Of a DNA stretch of 64,000 bases, positions 1 through 9,887 are shown piece after piece. Below the pieces are notes generated by a model. The model did no database searches and had not been told where the DNA came from. It saw only the letters and a program-made list of their open reading frames with translations. Made by a program: the position numbers and the translations under genes. Every line of letters begins with the position of its first letter. The stretch's first letter is position 1. Source of the DNA: Mayamaea pseudoterrestris (Eukaryota; Bacillariophyta; Bacillariophyceae; Sellaphorales; Sellaphoraceae); contig BROI01000001.1 in the NCBI GenBank assembly GCA_027923505.1, forward strand, positions 1,978,001 to 2,042,000, read 5' to 3'.

Positions 1-193
1 GCGGCATGTTCTGATCGCACGTTGAAGGTTGCGTCTACAATCTTCCCGATTGCTAGCTTGCTGTAGCGGGAGCTTGGGGAGCTGTTTCTATTGGTCTTGT
101 TCTTCATTGGTTCGGTCCGAGTCTGTTCATCATATACAACGACTGCTTGCTTGGCTCGCATCGACCAAGACCAAGACCGAAGGCACCACTATA

Positions 194-2003
194 ATGCGAC
201 CCAATGTCATTTATCCGAGTGATGGAAGCGGATCTGAAACGCCTCGTCGCGTTACAGCAAAACAGTTTGAAATCTTTTGCAAGCTTGACAATCAGAACCT
301 CATCAATTGGGCGGCTGTTTTGAGACGAGCCAAATCGCATCCATCGGATATTTTGCTTCGCGAAGATGTTCATGGCGACACTCCTCTTCACGCAGCATTT
401 CGCAGCGGAGATCCTCCAGTAGACGTCATTTTGGCACTACAAGCAGCGAGCCGGCTCAAGAATGATTCTGGAGCAACGCCCCTTCACATTGCGGCGAGCC
501 ATCGCTGCTCGGTGGATGCAATGCGCGCCTTGCTCGAATGCGGAGCCAATTGGAAGGAAGCTTCTCCATGCGTCGACACGAACAACGTTGGACGGACTCC
601 GGCTCATTCGGCTTGTATGTCGTTCCGAAACTTAGAGATGAGTGCGTTCATGCTACTTCTTGATCAGACGCTCAAGGAAGGATTTATATCCGTCGACAAG
701 GGACGAGAGCATGAGCCGACGCTTGGTTTTGAAGATGAAGACGATTATTTGAATGATTCTTACAATGACTTTGATGTTGAAAAATGTGAGAAAGTGGTCC
801 GAAATGTCATGACTGTCAGAGACTCTCGCGGCATGACGCCCTTGGCGCTCTTGTTTGGGCGCTATCGCCAGCGCGTCCGCCGAGTCATTACGGATATCGA
901 TGCGTCTCGAGCAGGAAATAAGGATGCACCAGAACATGCAGCACTTGTCTCTGCAATGCGGGTCCATCGTGAACTCGGTGAACTGTGGGACAAGGCCCGC
1001 CGCATTGTGACTCGATTGACAGAGGCCCGATTGGAACATGAAGGAATTGATACGGAAAGGTACATGCCGCAATCTTCGTCTCCTGCAAGCGACGAGGAAC
1101 AAAAGAGAGCGGCGGCATGGGCGTATGAGCAGCACAGAGGACGCGAGCCTACGGAAGATGATGTGTTGCCTGTTTATGTGGATGTGGCAGACCGAGAATC
1201 GAGCTTGAGCCCAGTCCTCAACGAGACTGTTAGTGTTGCGCGCCAGTTTCGTATTGTTCATTCTTCAGTCGGCTTGATTGGATACGGATGTCCTCCAGAA
1301 ATGATCCGACTCGCAATTTCGATCCATCCTCATCAAGTTTCCGAGATGGACGAGGATGGCAACCTTCCGCTCCACATTGCTGCGAAGGCTTCTTCATTCC
1401 TTGGGCGATACAATGACGTTATGTCAGCAAACGCCGCTGCTGCAGTGATCGCCACCAATTTCTCGGATGACGCTAGTATCGTCTCAGAGACTGCCAGCTT
1501 CTTTTCATCCATTACAGTTTCTCAGACGACCAATCCTTTTGACAAGGTATGTCAGAGTGCATAATTAAAGCAGACAGGATCTTGTTCATTGTTTATAGAA
1601 TGCCAACTAACCATCCGAACTCGTTCAATATCACTAGGTCATCAAAATGCTCTTGCAGCACTATCCCAAAGCCGCCGAAACTCCTCAAGGCGAAACAGGC
1701 CAGCTTCCATTGATCATGGCAATGAAGGCTGGCCAGCGAAGTTGGACTGATGGTATTCGCACGCTACTTAACGCATACCCTGCTGCGCTTCACCGCTCGA
1801 AAGCAATTGCACCTGTTTTGTATCCACATGTTCTTGCATTGGTCACCAATTCGAATGAGATTGACGAAACAAAGCTCGAGCGTCATCCTTTTCTGCGCGA
1901 CAAACAAATTCGTCAAGATAATCATTCCCGCACAACTCTGTTCGAGTTTCTTCAGGCCAACCCAGAGTGGTTGACTGGCGAAGATGGAGATGAACAGTCA
2001 TAA
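194..2003 (+). CDS. Ankyrin-repeat protein, two exons
   Basis: The frame is open from the left part of the window, but the first in-frame ATG is at 194, so I start there. A GT-AG intron lies at 1547-1637 (91 bp, GTATGT donor, phase 0) and exon 2 continues in frame to the stop at 2003, giving about 572 residues. Ankyrin-type units are visible near residues 60-88 (GDTPLHAAF), 90-120 (GATPLHIAA) and 130-150 (GRTPAHSA). Later units contain GNLPLHIAAK just before the intron and GQLPLIMAMK in exon 2, separated by a long charged, probably helical linker. There is no signal peptide or membrane segment. Ankyrin repeats are protein-binding scaffolds, and the partner cannot be told from sequence. Multi-ankyrin proteins of this layout form large families in diatoms. 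The intron call is firm; the exact start is less so. Confidence 0.82.
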
Positions 2004-2268
2004 AAATTGTACACATTTAAGTACTTTGTACTGTCGTAACCCACTCCAAGATAGCTATGGCAGTTGAGTGTTTTGTCGTGGAAACTTTGTCTGACCGGCA
2101 CAGGACTATAACGATGCGACAGACAATTTTCTGTCGACTTTGCCGATCGAATCAAATGCTCATCCATTGTCGAATTTTTGCTTGCAAAGGCAAAGAAAAA
2201 CTTTGCGGCTAGATTCATTGTTCTAAAGCGCTGTTACACAAAAAGACGACTCTGGAAGAGATGCTATC

Positions 2269-4167
2269 ATGTCAGTGGAGGTTGGGGACGACCATGACGG
2301 CGACGATGAGCAGTCAGCCAATGACGAAGGCGCACCTTGTCCATTGTCCAAAGAAACGGATGATGCAATCAAGCCAAACACGACAAAGAGCAACCACGTT
2401 AACGCAACAGACGATAGGATTGATCATTTAGCTGAACAGCTTCATGCAACGAAGCCGCTCTCTGTTGACACTGATCAACCCTTGGCTCCTCCTCCAGTAG
2501 CTTACGACGACGCAAGTGTATTCGACATGGAAGCGGCCGTCACTTTTGCTCGCAACAAGGGCAACCATGAAACGAAGAATCGACAAACTCTGATGCATGC
2601 TGCATCCAGCTGCTCCGAGACGGTCTTGTCGCAGTTCTCATTCGGAGACCTGACATTAGACTCTCCTCGATCAGTCGAAGAAGGTGATGTGATTGACAAG
2701 GCGATCGATCCTCCTAATACATTCCAGAAAGGATATACATGGCCAAAGGTTGTACAGAAGACAAAGGAGTCTCCGAGCCGCTGCTTCTTCCTTGCTTTTT
2801 TCATTATTTGCCTCGTTGTCTTGCTGCCAGCCATGCTTGCTGGCTTGTTGCGGGACGACGCAAAAAATGAAGGACCCGCCAAGACTGCGCCCTCCTTGGA
2901 TTCGTCGCATGTTTCATTTACAACTCCAATGCCTGCCTCTGAACCTACGATGTCGCCGACTGCTAGTCACGACTCTATTCAAGAATCTCCTCCTACGACT
3001 TTTCTGCCGACGCAGTTACCGTCATCGTCTCCCGTTGCCTCGTCGGCTGCTGAATATATTGCTGGCAAGCTCGACCATCGCGAAAATCAGCTTTTGCTCT
3101 CCCAGGGCCTTTCATCAAAGATTATTGCAAATGCCGGCAAGAGAGTTAAGTATCCAATCACTGGAAAGACGTCTACAGTTAGTTCCCATGCCATGTTTGA
3201 CTTTGGTGCGACCTTTGCAACTGGCGACGGTGGCTGGGTTTACTTAAGCAACTCTGAAGTCGATGACAATGAGGGTGGCGTCGGAGCTTTTGAGTTTGAC
3301 GCCCAAGGAAATGTTATCAACTACAAGATGTTACTCACTAACACGTCCAAGAACTGCGGAGGAGGCAAGACGCCGTGGAATGCCTATGTCACATGCGAGG
3401 AGGTTAACAGAGGTCGCTGCTATCAGGTGGACCCAACTGGTCGACGAGCATCCCGCATGCTAACAGTTGGTGAAGAGACCAATGGCGCCAAGTTTGAATC
3501 GTTTGCGCATTGGACGCGTAACCAATCAGCGCCAGAGTTTTTTGTAACAGAAGACGACGCCAATAGTACTTTGCGGCGGTTTATCCCGGATGATCCTGAC
3601 TGGTCGGATCCATGGAGCATGTTGATTGGAAGTGGGTCAACAACCTATCTCCTACTCAGGCCTTCCGACAACACTTTTCGCTGGACCTTTGACGTAGACG
3701 CCGCAAGGATCAATGGAGGCGAAAACTTTCCTGGCGCAGAAGGCATTGATCAGATTGGCAATCGACTATATTTCATCTCAAAGACGGCCAAGAAAATGTT
3801 CACACTCGATCTACTGGATGGAACGTACACGGAACAGCCAACAAAGATTGGGCGATTCGATGGGCAGCCTGATCAGATTGTCCGAACGGCCCAAGATAAT
3901 GCTGGCGACGTGTTTTTCTTCACACAAGACGCCGACAATGCATGCGGCATCTCGGCCAAAGATGACCAAGGAACGTACACTCTTGTCGACACGCTTCAAA
4001 CACGCATAGACGAAACGGCAGGCCTTGCCTTTTCTCCCGATGGAAGGCACATGTACTTTGCCATGCAAAAGGCCGGCATTCTCTATGACATTACTCGAGA
4101 TGATGGTGGTGGGTTTCACGAACAGCCAAGCCAGATTGTCTACGAGAAGAGGTCAAATTCTGATTGA
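2269..4167 (+). CDS. PhoX/DUF839-like protein with one membrane anchor
   Basis: Single-exon protein of 632 residues starting at ATG 2269. Residues 1-165 are acidic and unstructured. A hydrophobic segment at about 172-194 (around FFLAFFIICLVVLLP) is followed by a Ser/Thr/Pro-rich stalk to about 265. The rest matches the PhoX/DUF839 beta-propeller family: CGGGKTPWNAYVTCEE near residue 363 corresponds to the family's conserved Cys-Gly-Gly...Thr-Pro-Trp...Cys-Glu-Glu block, followed by GAEGID and SPDGRHMYF repeats. PhoX enzymes are calcium/iron phosphomonoesterases that release phosphate from organic esters. The layout suggests a type II membrane protein with the propeller outside the cytosol. 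I could not verify every metal ligand, so phosphatase activity is inferred. Confidence 0.75.
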   Translation: MSVEVGDDHDGDDEQSANDEGAPCPLSKETDDAIKPNTTKSNHVNATDDRIDHLAEQLHATKPLSVDTDQPLAPPPVAYDDASVFDMEAAVTFARNKGNHETKNRQTLMHAASSCSETVLSQFSFGDLTLDSPRSVEEGDVIDKAIDPPNTFQKGYTWPKVVQKTKESPSRCFFLAFFIICLVVLLPAMLAGLLRDDAKNEGPAKTAPSLDSSHVSFTTPMPASEPTMSPTASHDSIQESPPTTFLPTQLPSSSPVASSAAEYIAGKLDHRENQLLLSQGLSSKIIANAGKRVKYPITGKTSTVSSHAMFDFGATFATGDGGWVYLSNSEVDDNEGGVGAFEFDAQGNVINYKMLLTNTSKNCGGGKTPWNAYVTCEEVNRGRCYQVDPTGRRASRMLTVGEETNGAKFESFAHWTRNQSAPEFFVTEDDANSTLRRFIPDDPDWSDPWSMLIGSGSTTYLLLRPSDNTFRWTFDVDAARINGGENFPGAEGIDQIGNRLYFISKTAKKMFTLDLLDGTYTEQPTKIGRFDGQPDQIVRTAQDNAGDVFFFTQDADNACGISAKDDQGTYTLVDTLQTRIDETAGLAFSPDGRHMYFAMQKAGILYDITRDDGGGFHEQPSQIVYEKRSNSD

Positions 4168-4272
4168 GAATGGCTCGTTCCTGCACACCTTTGCGGCGCG
4201 TACCAAGCAAGCACTGCTTCTTCGTATATATCAATATTATTAGCTATTAGCTGTATTCCTTACGAGTAGCAG

Positions 4273-5904
4273 TTATACTGTTACCGAAAATTGCAACGGG
4301 TGAGGCAACGGCGGCACATTCGCGTCATCAGCTGCAGTGTGCCGCACAGCAGATGATCTGGATGAAACTGACCAGTCTCCCATAGGCGTCACATGCCGCT
4401 CACTATTGTTTTCACTATCCTCATTCAGCGTCAACAGTGCGGATGCATGCTTGATGATCCAGTCCTGGTTGGTGAGAAAGGTTTCCTCCCCTTCGTCTGC
4501 TTCGTCATCGTCGTCTTCATCATCATCCTCGTATGTTCCAGTGAGAAGAGTGCTCGCGACGTGCAGAAACTGGCTAGCATCGTCATCGTCCCTCGAACTG
4601 TCAGAGCAGTCACTGTCGGAATTACAGTCGACAAACTCCTCCTTCCTCTCCTCCACAACTTCAATTGCCCCGCCGTTCGGAATGACAGTCGTTTTGGCTG
4701 CCAGCAAGTACATCTTGCGAGCCTCCACAATTGATTCCAGTAACGTCCTTGTTTCCTGAATAGCAAGTCGCTCCGACACATTGGCCGTCCAACAGGCCCT
4801 CAGTAACTCGCAGACACTTGCCGGCCAGGCGTCATGATCCAGTTCGGGTCGCTCGCCATTAACGCAAACGGCCTTGCGATGATCCTCCACCGAATGCAAC
4901 GCAAATGGCCGCTCCAACGCAAGCATTTCCCACAACACCAAGCTCCAACTGTAAACGTCCGCCTTGGCGTTATACTTGCTCGAGTTGACAATTTCGGGAG
5001 CCAAGTAACGTCTCGTTCCAACGAAGGAAAGTAAATGAACATCTTCAACGCGGGCGCTGGCTGGATATTCGCGCACCAAGCCAAAGTCAAACAAACGAAT
5101 TTTGCCATCCTTCAAGCCAATGTTGTGTGGCTTCAAATCGCGAAACAGAATCCGGTTCTCGTGTAAATATTCTAGTGCCTCCGACAGTTGCAATGCATAC
5201 TCGAGCTTGGTGTCCATGCTGCTACTTCTCGTGCTGCTAGTAGATAGTGTCGCCGCTGAAATGGACGACATTGTTGTTGCACAATCACTCTGCAGTTTCC
5301 ACCGCTGCAGCGACTGGTCCAGCGTCCCATCAAGCTTGTCCAGCAGCAAAAAGTACGAGTCGTGCTTGCCCTGCAGTAACGCGTCAATCCCCTCGTACGG
5401 AAGCGCCCGTAAATTCAAAACATGCTCATGGTCCATGCGCGACAAAAAAGCCCCTTCGACCACCAAGTCGGCCGATGCAACGGCAAAATTCTTGATTGCC
5501 TTTCTATCAGTCCCATATAGTTGCGGCTGCAAATGTTTAATGGCGTATCGGGCGACGCCGCATTTCGAAACGCACGTTTCGGATAGTTGCCTTCGCGCCA
5601 GCTGCTGCGGCAACGTGAGCTTGGCGTCAATGGCGGCATCAACCTTGATGGATCGCACTTCAAACACATTGGCGAATCCTCCTCGACCCAACTGTGCACC
5701 CGTCATGATTTCGTGTCGTGACAGTAGTGCATGCTCCCTGGCGCAAGGTTGCTGGAGAAAGACGGACTGCTGCGCGACAGTGTCAAGGTCATTTCTCACA
5801 AAATTGGTGATTCGCCGATTCAAGCTGCTCTGATGCCATGCTCGACTCCTAGCAGTTGATGGCGTTGCTGATTGCTTTAATTGCTCTGCTTTGTTCATCG
5901 CCAT
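4273..5904 (-). CDS. Ser/Thr (TKL-like) protein kinase
   Basis: Single-exon kinase of 543 residues. The glycine loop LGRGGFANV is at about 72-80, the ATP-binding Lys of YAIKHLQ at about 123, the catalytic loop FRDLKPHN at 254-261, DFG at 273-275, and the activation-segment end GTRRYLAPEI follows at about 295-304. The usual HRD histidine is Phe here (FRD), while the catalytic Asp and Asn remain, so activity is still expected. The C-terminal third is an acidic low-complexity tail with Asp/Glu runs and no recognisable domain. The sequence resembles the MLK/TKL-like soluble kinases that are common in diatoms. The gene is convergent with the PhoX-like gene, whose stop is 105 bp away. The substrate is unknown. 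Confidence 0.88.
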   Translation of the reverse strand: MAMNKAEQLKQSATPSTARSRAWHQSSLNRRITNFVRNDLDTVAQQSVFLQQPCAREHALLSRHEIMTGAQLGRGGFANVFEVRSIKVDAAIDAKLTLPQQLARRQLSETCVSKCGVARYAIKHLQPQLYGTDRKAIKNFAVASADLVVEGAFLSRMDHEHVLNLRALPYEGIDALLQGKHDSYFLLLDKLDGTLDQSLQRWKLQSDCATTMSSISAATLSTSSTRSSSMDTKLEYALQLSEALEYLHENRILFRDLKPHNIGLKDGKIRLFDFGLVREYPASARVEDVHLLSFVGTRRYLAPEIVNSSKYNAKADVYSWSLVLWEMLALERPFALHSVEDHRKAVCVNGERPELDHDAWPASVCELLRACWTANVSERLAIQETRTLLESIVEARKMYLLAAKTTVIPNGGAIEVVEERKEEFVDCNSDSDCSDSSRDDDDASQFLHVASTLLTGTYEDDDEDDDDEADEGEETFLTNQDWIIKHASALLTLNEDSENNSERHVTPMGDWSVSSRSSAVRHTAADDANVPPLPHPLQFSVTV

Positions 5905-6325
5905 GGTTAAACAGGTTGTTCAGTCTGGGATTGTAAACGACCCAGTGAGTTGGTGGGTTTCGGAGGTTCGAAGCGTCGACGCGAGTAGGAAAGAAGCCGA
6001 GCGAAAATGACCAGCGAAACTCGAGAAATGCCAGCATAACCACGTGGCATTACGCGGAATGCCTAAGAGGTTAACTAATCGGTCGTGTGTACAAACGTCA
6101 TAGTCATAGCAGACCGAAGTGTTTCATGTCATCAGTCATTGCGATGGTTTCGTGGTCGACGCATCGTCGCTTGTTCTATTATAGAGCCTGTCCGGTAGCA
6201 TACCGGTAGTTAAATATAATGTGTGTGATGCTCAATGTAGCGGAGTGGTGTATAATGCTCAAGCAAAGAGATTTCTACTTTGCTTCTAAGTCTTTTACAG
6301 TCCACCGTCAATCATCTCGAGCACC
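5905..6325. other. Intergenic, kinase promoter region
   Basis: This 421-bp stretch lies between the start of the kinase gene and the 3' end of the next gene, both on the minus strand. It holds no supported gene. It contains a CCACGTGG E-box-like palindrome near 6050 and the palindrome TACCGGTA at 6201-6208, both plausible promoter elements of the kinase gene. The part nearest 6325 is AT-rich and probably 3' UTR of the neighbour. Confidence 0.5.
6201..6208. promoter_or_regulatory. TACCGGTA palindrome, site 1
   Basis: Perfect 8-bp palindrome about 300 bp upstream of the kinase start codon. It is one of five such sites in the window, all intergenic. A regulatory role is inferred from position and recurrence only. 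Confidence 0.35.
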
Positions 6326-8461
6326 CTACCTTCTCCGCCACATTGGCATGGTTTGCAAGCTTGTGGGCTCCACTCTTCGCCAAACTGCAAAGTAGTCCTT
6401 GTCGTCGTCAGTTTGGCGTACTCGTCGCGATGGGACGCCACGAGTAACAAGCAGGACCGAGTCGACCGACATGACTTGCTGGGGCGCTCGAATCGCACCG
6501 AAACAACCAGCAGTCTTTCCACCAAAGAGCCCGGTAAACACACCCCCACTCGTCACGCGCACGCCAGAGCGCCAAAGTATTCGTCGTTTCCTGTTGAACT
6601 CGATTCTACCGCTCTGTTCAAACCTGGTGAATCCTTGTGGTCCAGAGGAACTAAACCTGCGATTGTCCACGTCAACAGACTGCCAAGATTCCGTCTTGTT
6701 GAAAAATTTGACGCCTTCGCCTCGCTTATCAGCAAGAAGTTGGAGCCTCCAGTAGCCATCCAAATTTTCAAGCATTGCATCCGCGTCGCCGAGTATGAAA
6801 TCGTCCGCTCGAAACGAAGATACACTTTCTTCCATAGTCTGTTGTTTGGCTGCAAGTATTGGTCGTCCGTTTATGACAGCTACAGCCTCTGGCTGAGGAG
6901 TATTCAAAGTAATCTCCTTTTGAAGAGCGTCATCGAATCGACGAGCGATAGATCGAAGCGCCTGGACAATTTTGAGGCGGCTTTGCTCACCTCCATCCGT
7001 CGCCCGCAGTAGCACTTGTCGGGCTTCTCGGTGCGATCGGACAACATTTTCCGATAGTTTCTTGTAGAAACCTCCTTCAAGGTCTATATATGCCGTATTG
7101 TAGACATCATCAAAGTTCTTGGCAAAGTTAGCAAGTCCAGTGGTATCAATGAATGTATTTTTGGCCTGCTTTCGAGAGAATTCTGATGCCTTGACGTCAT
7201 CGCGCATAAAGGTGAATGCTTCAATGCCATAGAGGAGCTTCTTGGCGTTGACCTTGATTCGTTCTATCCGCGATTCGGTCAAAGCTTTGTAGACCGCAAT
7301 TGCTTCTTGCGTTCGTCCGGCCGCTTCATATGCCATGGCCAGCTCTAGATATACCGATCCTCCCACCTGACTATTCGTGGAACAATATTTGGTCACCTTT
7401 TCAAGCGCCGACACTGCATTGCTGTAGAGGCCCCGTTGCATTGATCGGCTTCCAATCTCCAATGCTTCATTTATTTCTGATGCAAACTCTCGTTCCGACT
7501 TGACATCAATGCCCGCTTTTTCGCGATACCGCTGCAGAATCGCTCTCGTTTCAGCGTCAGCGTCGACGGTTTCCTGCTCCTGACTGTAACCTGGACCAAT
7601 ACGCCTGCCACCGCCATATGCCTTTGATATATCCCGTGGACGAGGAAACGCTCCCCAGGTACCAACTTTGGGCTGATACATGTCTGATTGCGCAGTCTCA
7701 TTTTGCGAAAAAGATCCGCCAATGCCGGTTGTCAGCTGCGCCGACGACGATTGCTGTGCTCGTGCAGCCGCTACTTGCGCCTCGTCCGCCTTGAGTTGTG
7801 CAAGACGTTCCTTCAGCTTCTCGGATGACTGACGTTCCTTTTCAGCTTGCTCGCGTTTCTTCTTTTCGGCAAAGCGCGCTGCAACCAAGGCGACAAGCTC
7901 GTCCTCGGAGCGCTCCTCCTCGACGTCAGCCTTGTTAAACAAGTCTGGGTTAATCAGCGGCTTTCTCAGTTCGGAAGAAGAAGCAACTACTTGAGAAGTT
8001 ATTTCATCTTTAAATAAGGATGCGTCCAGATCACTTGCTGGCTGTGGAAGGGCTCCAAGGCGAGCTTCAAGTGGGCGGGTGCTGTCTTTCTCGAGCGTTC
8101 CATCCAATGAAACAGCTGCGTTTCGGTCGCTTCCACTGCCCATGCCTAGCATTTTGATCTGCTTATCACCAAGTTTGTTTCTAATCTTTATTTCATACAG
8201 TGCGTTTCGATCTGACATTGTCGAGTCGTCATCGACATTGTCATCGTCCTCGTCGATTTCTGCAAAGGATGCATCCGCTTCTCCCTTTTTTAAGCGGCCT
8301 TCGCGTTTCAGTTGTATTATTTTCCGCCGAATTTCATCTTCACGTCGCACTTTTGCAGCCAGTGGAAACTGATTGAACAAATGCATTGGTCTCGTCGTCG
8401 TTTGGAATGCAGAGGCAATGTCGAGCAATGGAAGTAGTAGGAGAACTAAACGAAGCATCAT
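6326..8461 (-). CDS. Plastid-targeted fibrillin (PAP)-like protein with helical repeat region
   Basis: Single-exon protein of 711 residues. It begins with a hydrophobic signal peptide ending DIASAFQ (Phe19), the classic ASAF motif of secondary-plastid preproteins, so plastid import is expected. Residues about 175-235 are a charged coiled coil (Lys/Glu/Arg-rich). Residues about 300-430 look like TPR-type helices (LELAMAYEAAGRTQEAIAVY). The last 150 residues (about 560-710) resemble a PAP/fibrillin beta-barrel: LDGYWRLQLLADKRG opens it and further strands follow to the end. Fibrillins bind lipophilic compounds and associate with plastoglobules and thylakoids. The combination with a TPR-like region is unusual, and the fibrillin assignment rests on pattern only. 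Confidence 0.65.
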   Translation of the reverse strand: MMLRLVLLLLPLLDIASAFQTTTRPMHLFNQFPLAAKVRREDEIRRKIIQLKREGRLKKGEADASFAEIDEDDDNVDDDSTMSDRNALYEIKIRNKLGDKQIKMLGMGSGSDRNAAVSLDGTLEKDSTRPLEARLGALPQPASDLDASLFKDEITSQVVASSSELRKPLINPDLFNKADVEEERSEDELVALVAARFAEKKKREQAEKERQSSEKLKERLAQLKADEAQVAAARAQQSSSAQLTTGIGGSFSQNETAQSDMYQPKVGTWGAFPRPRDISKAYGGGRRIGPGYSQEQETVDADAETRAILQRYREKAGIDVKSEREFASEINEALEIGSRSMQRGLYSNAVSALEKVTKYCSTNSQVGGSVYLELAMAYEAAGRTQEAIAVYKALTESRIERIKVNAKKLLYGIEAFTFMRDDVKASEFSRKQAKNTFIDTTGLANFAKNFDDVYNTAYIDLEGGFYKKLSENVVRSHREARQVLLRATDGGEQSRLKIVQALRSIARRFDDALQKEITLNTPQPEAVAVINGRPILAAKQQTMEESVSSFRADDFILGDADAMLENLDGYWRLQLLADKRGEGVKFFNKTESWQSVDVDNRRFSSSGPQGFTRFEQSGRIEFNRKRRILWRSGVRVTSGGVFTGLFGGKTAGCFGAIRAPQQVMSVDSVLLVTRGVPSRRVRQTDDDKDYFAVWRRVEPTSLQTMPMWRRR

Positions 8462-8895
8462 TGTGTCGCCAAAACTTTTCTTCTTACGTGCAAAAAGATG
8501 TATGACTTTTGTTTCTCACGGCAAATCGTTGGAGAAGGTTCCCGCAGAGAGTTGCAGGCCGTTTGACAGCAAGCTGTCAGGCGAAAGTTCTGGACGACAG
8601 AAGAAACCGCCATGGTCAGAGTCGCTCGTCTCATTCAAATTCTTCAAGGCGCGAGCTGACGTGGCAATGGTGTACCGCTACGACTCGCAAGCTATCTAAC
8701 ATGACCCAGCCGTTAACTTAAAGAAAAAAGTCCCTAGCAGCACCACTATCACATCCCCAGCTTGAAAAATAATATGCATCAAATGAGTAAGCTCAAGTGG
8801 TTTTGTTTTTTACGCGAGAGACGTATCTGACATGTTAGCTACTCGTATATGCCAAGACGTGATGTAAACGGAACGAAAATGTTCAGCCTCTGCCA
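8462..8895. other. Intergenic, promoter of the fibrillin-like gene
   Basis: 434 bp between two minus-strand genes, with no supported gene. A short frame on the plus strand here overlaps the neighbouring gene and lacks any family resemblance. The only structure I see is the inverted repeat at 8564-8579. Confidence 0.45.
8564..8579. repeat. Short inverted repeat
   Basis: TGACAGC and GCTGTCA arms of 7 bp separated by 2 bp, about 105 bp upstream of the fibrillin-like gene's start codon. It could be a binding site for a dimeric factor; chance is also possible. Confidence 0.3.
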
Positions 8896-9699
8896 CTATA
8901 AGAAGTCGTCAGGATTCTCTTTTGTTGGTACCGCTTCTGGAATGTTCGTCAGAAAATGAAGAGCATCCTTTAGTTCCTTGTTGTTTACCATTTGTGGATG
9001 AACATAGAGAGGCACGCCTTTGGCTGTAAAGTTGCACATGGGCCTGTATCCCTCGTAGGCGGCCAAGTCAAGGGACGGATCAAAGACAGTCTCAGTCCGG
9101 CCAAGGAACAAACTCTTGGACACTGCCTTGAATAGAAAGGGGCCTTTTAATGTTGTCGGATCTGCAGGGGTTGGGATGTCCGTTTTAGATTGTACGGCAG
9201 CATCCAAGTGGTCATCTTCGTTTGGTTTCTTAGACGAACAAAGGCGAACTGGTATCTTGTAGATCTCGTACACATATGGATGGAAAATGTAATGAACAGC
9301 GGCAGTTGATCCCCACGACATCATGCAAAACATGATCCCAGTTGCCAGCAATCCAGTTGTTGGTAACTCGCCTCCCTTGAGCGAAATGACCAAGGGCAAA
9401 CCAAGGCTTCCGCAGACTCCAGTTGCAAGTGAAACGGTGCGCAGGCGAGTCACTACTGTCCCGAGAGGACTTTCGTAGAGTAGTTGCGATATTCTAGACT
9501 CATCTTCCACTGGTTTTCCATCATCATTTGCATTGCTTCCAAAGGTGCGTCGGATTATCGGATGACTATGATCCGGTCGCAGCTTCCACTCCGATGTTGC
9601 GCTCATGCGAAGTGTCCGCGCAATTGATGAAGAGCAACTCATTCGGAGTTTCAATTTCACAGAAGAAACTCCTAAACTCCTTGCTAGAGGCGCCAACAT
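8896..9699 (-). CDS. TMEM70/TMEM186/TMEM223-like mitochondrial membrane protein
   Basis: Single-exon protein of 267 residues with an Arg/Ser-rich N-terminus (about 1-55) typical of a mitochondrial presequence. LYESPLGTVVTRLRTVSLAT, near residue 75, leads into two hydrophobic segments at about 95-135 that form a hairpin. It is followed by WGSTAAVHYIFHPYVYEIY, the pattern of TMEM70-family proteins (P-L-G..., two transmembrane helices, then H-x-x-x-x-Y-V). In animals TMEM70 helps assemble ATP synthase and complex I in the inner membrane. The soluble C-terminus (about 150-267) is less conserved. Family membership is from recognition of the core block; the specific paralogue cannot be decided. Confidence 0.62.
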   Translation of the reverse strand: MLAPLARSLGVSSVKLKLRMSCSSSIARTLRMSATSEWKLRPDHSHPIIRRTFGSNANDDGKPVEDESRISQLLYESPLGTVVTRLRTVSLATGVCGSLGLPLVISLKGGELPTTGLLATGIMFCMMSWGSTAAVHYIFHPYVYEIYKIPVRLCSSKKPNEDDHLDAAVQSKTDIPTPADPTTLKGPFLFKAVSKSLFLGRTETVFDPSLDLAAYEGYRPMCNFTAKGVPLYVHPQMVNNKELKDALHFLTNIPEAVPTKENPDDFL

Positions 9700-9887
9700 G
9701 TTCGAAAAAAATTGGTGGTGTGTGACAGCAATCGGCCATCGAACAATCGAAAGAATTACGAGTACCGGAGCGATGTTTTACTATGTCACCATGCGCTATC
9801 ATCATCCCGGATGTTTAAACAACTTGACAGACTACAAGTAGACCCAGTGATGATGGAAAGTAATGCAATGGGCTCTATAATAAGTAT

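Noticed and set aside
5102-5833. Plus-strand frame of 243 codons inside the kinase gene
   Set aside because: It is antisense to the conserved kinase domain and is a shadow of it.
5905-6040. tRNA B-box-like sequence GGTTCGAAG near 5,967
   Set aside because: No matching A-box or cloverleaf could be found around it.
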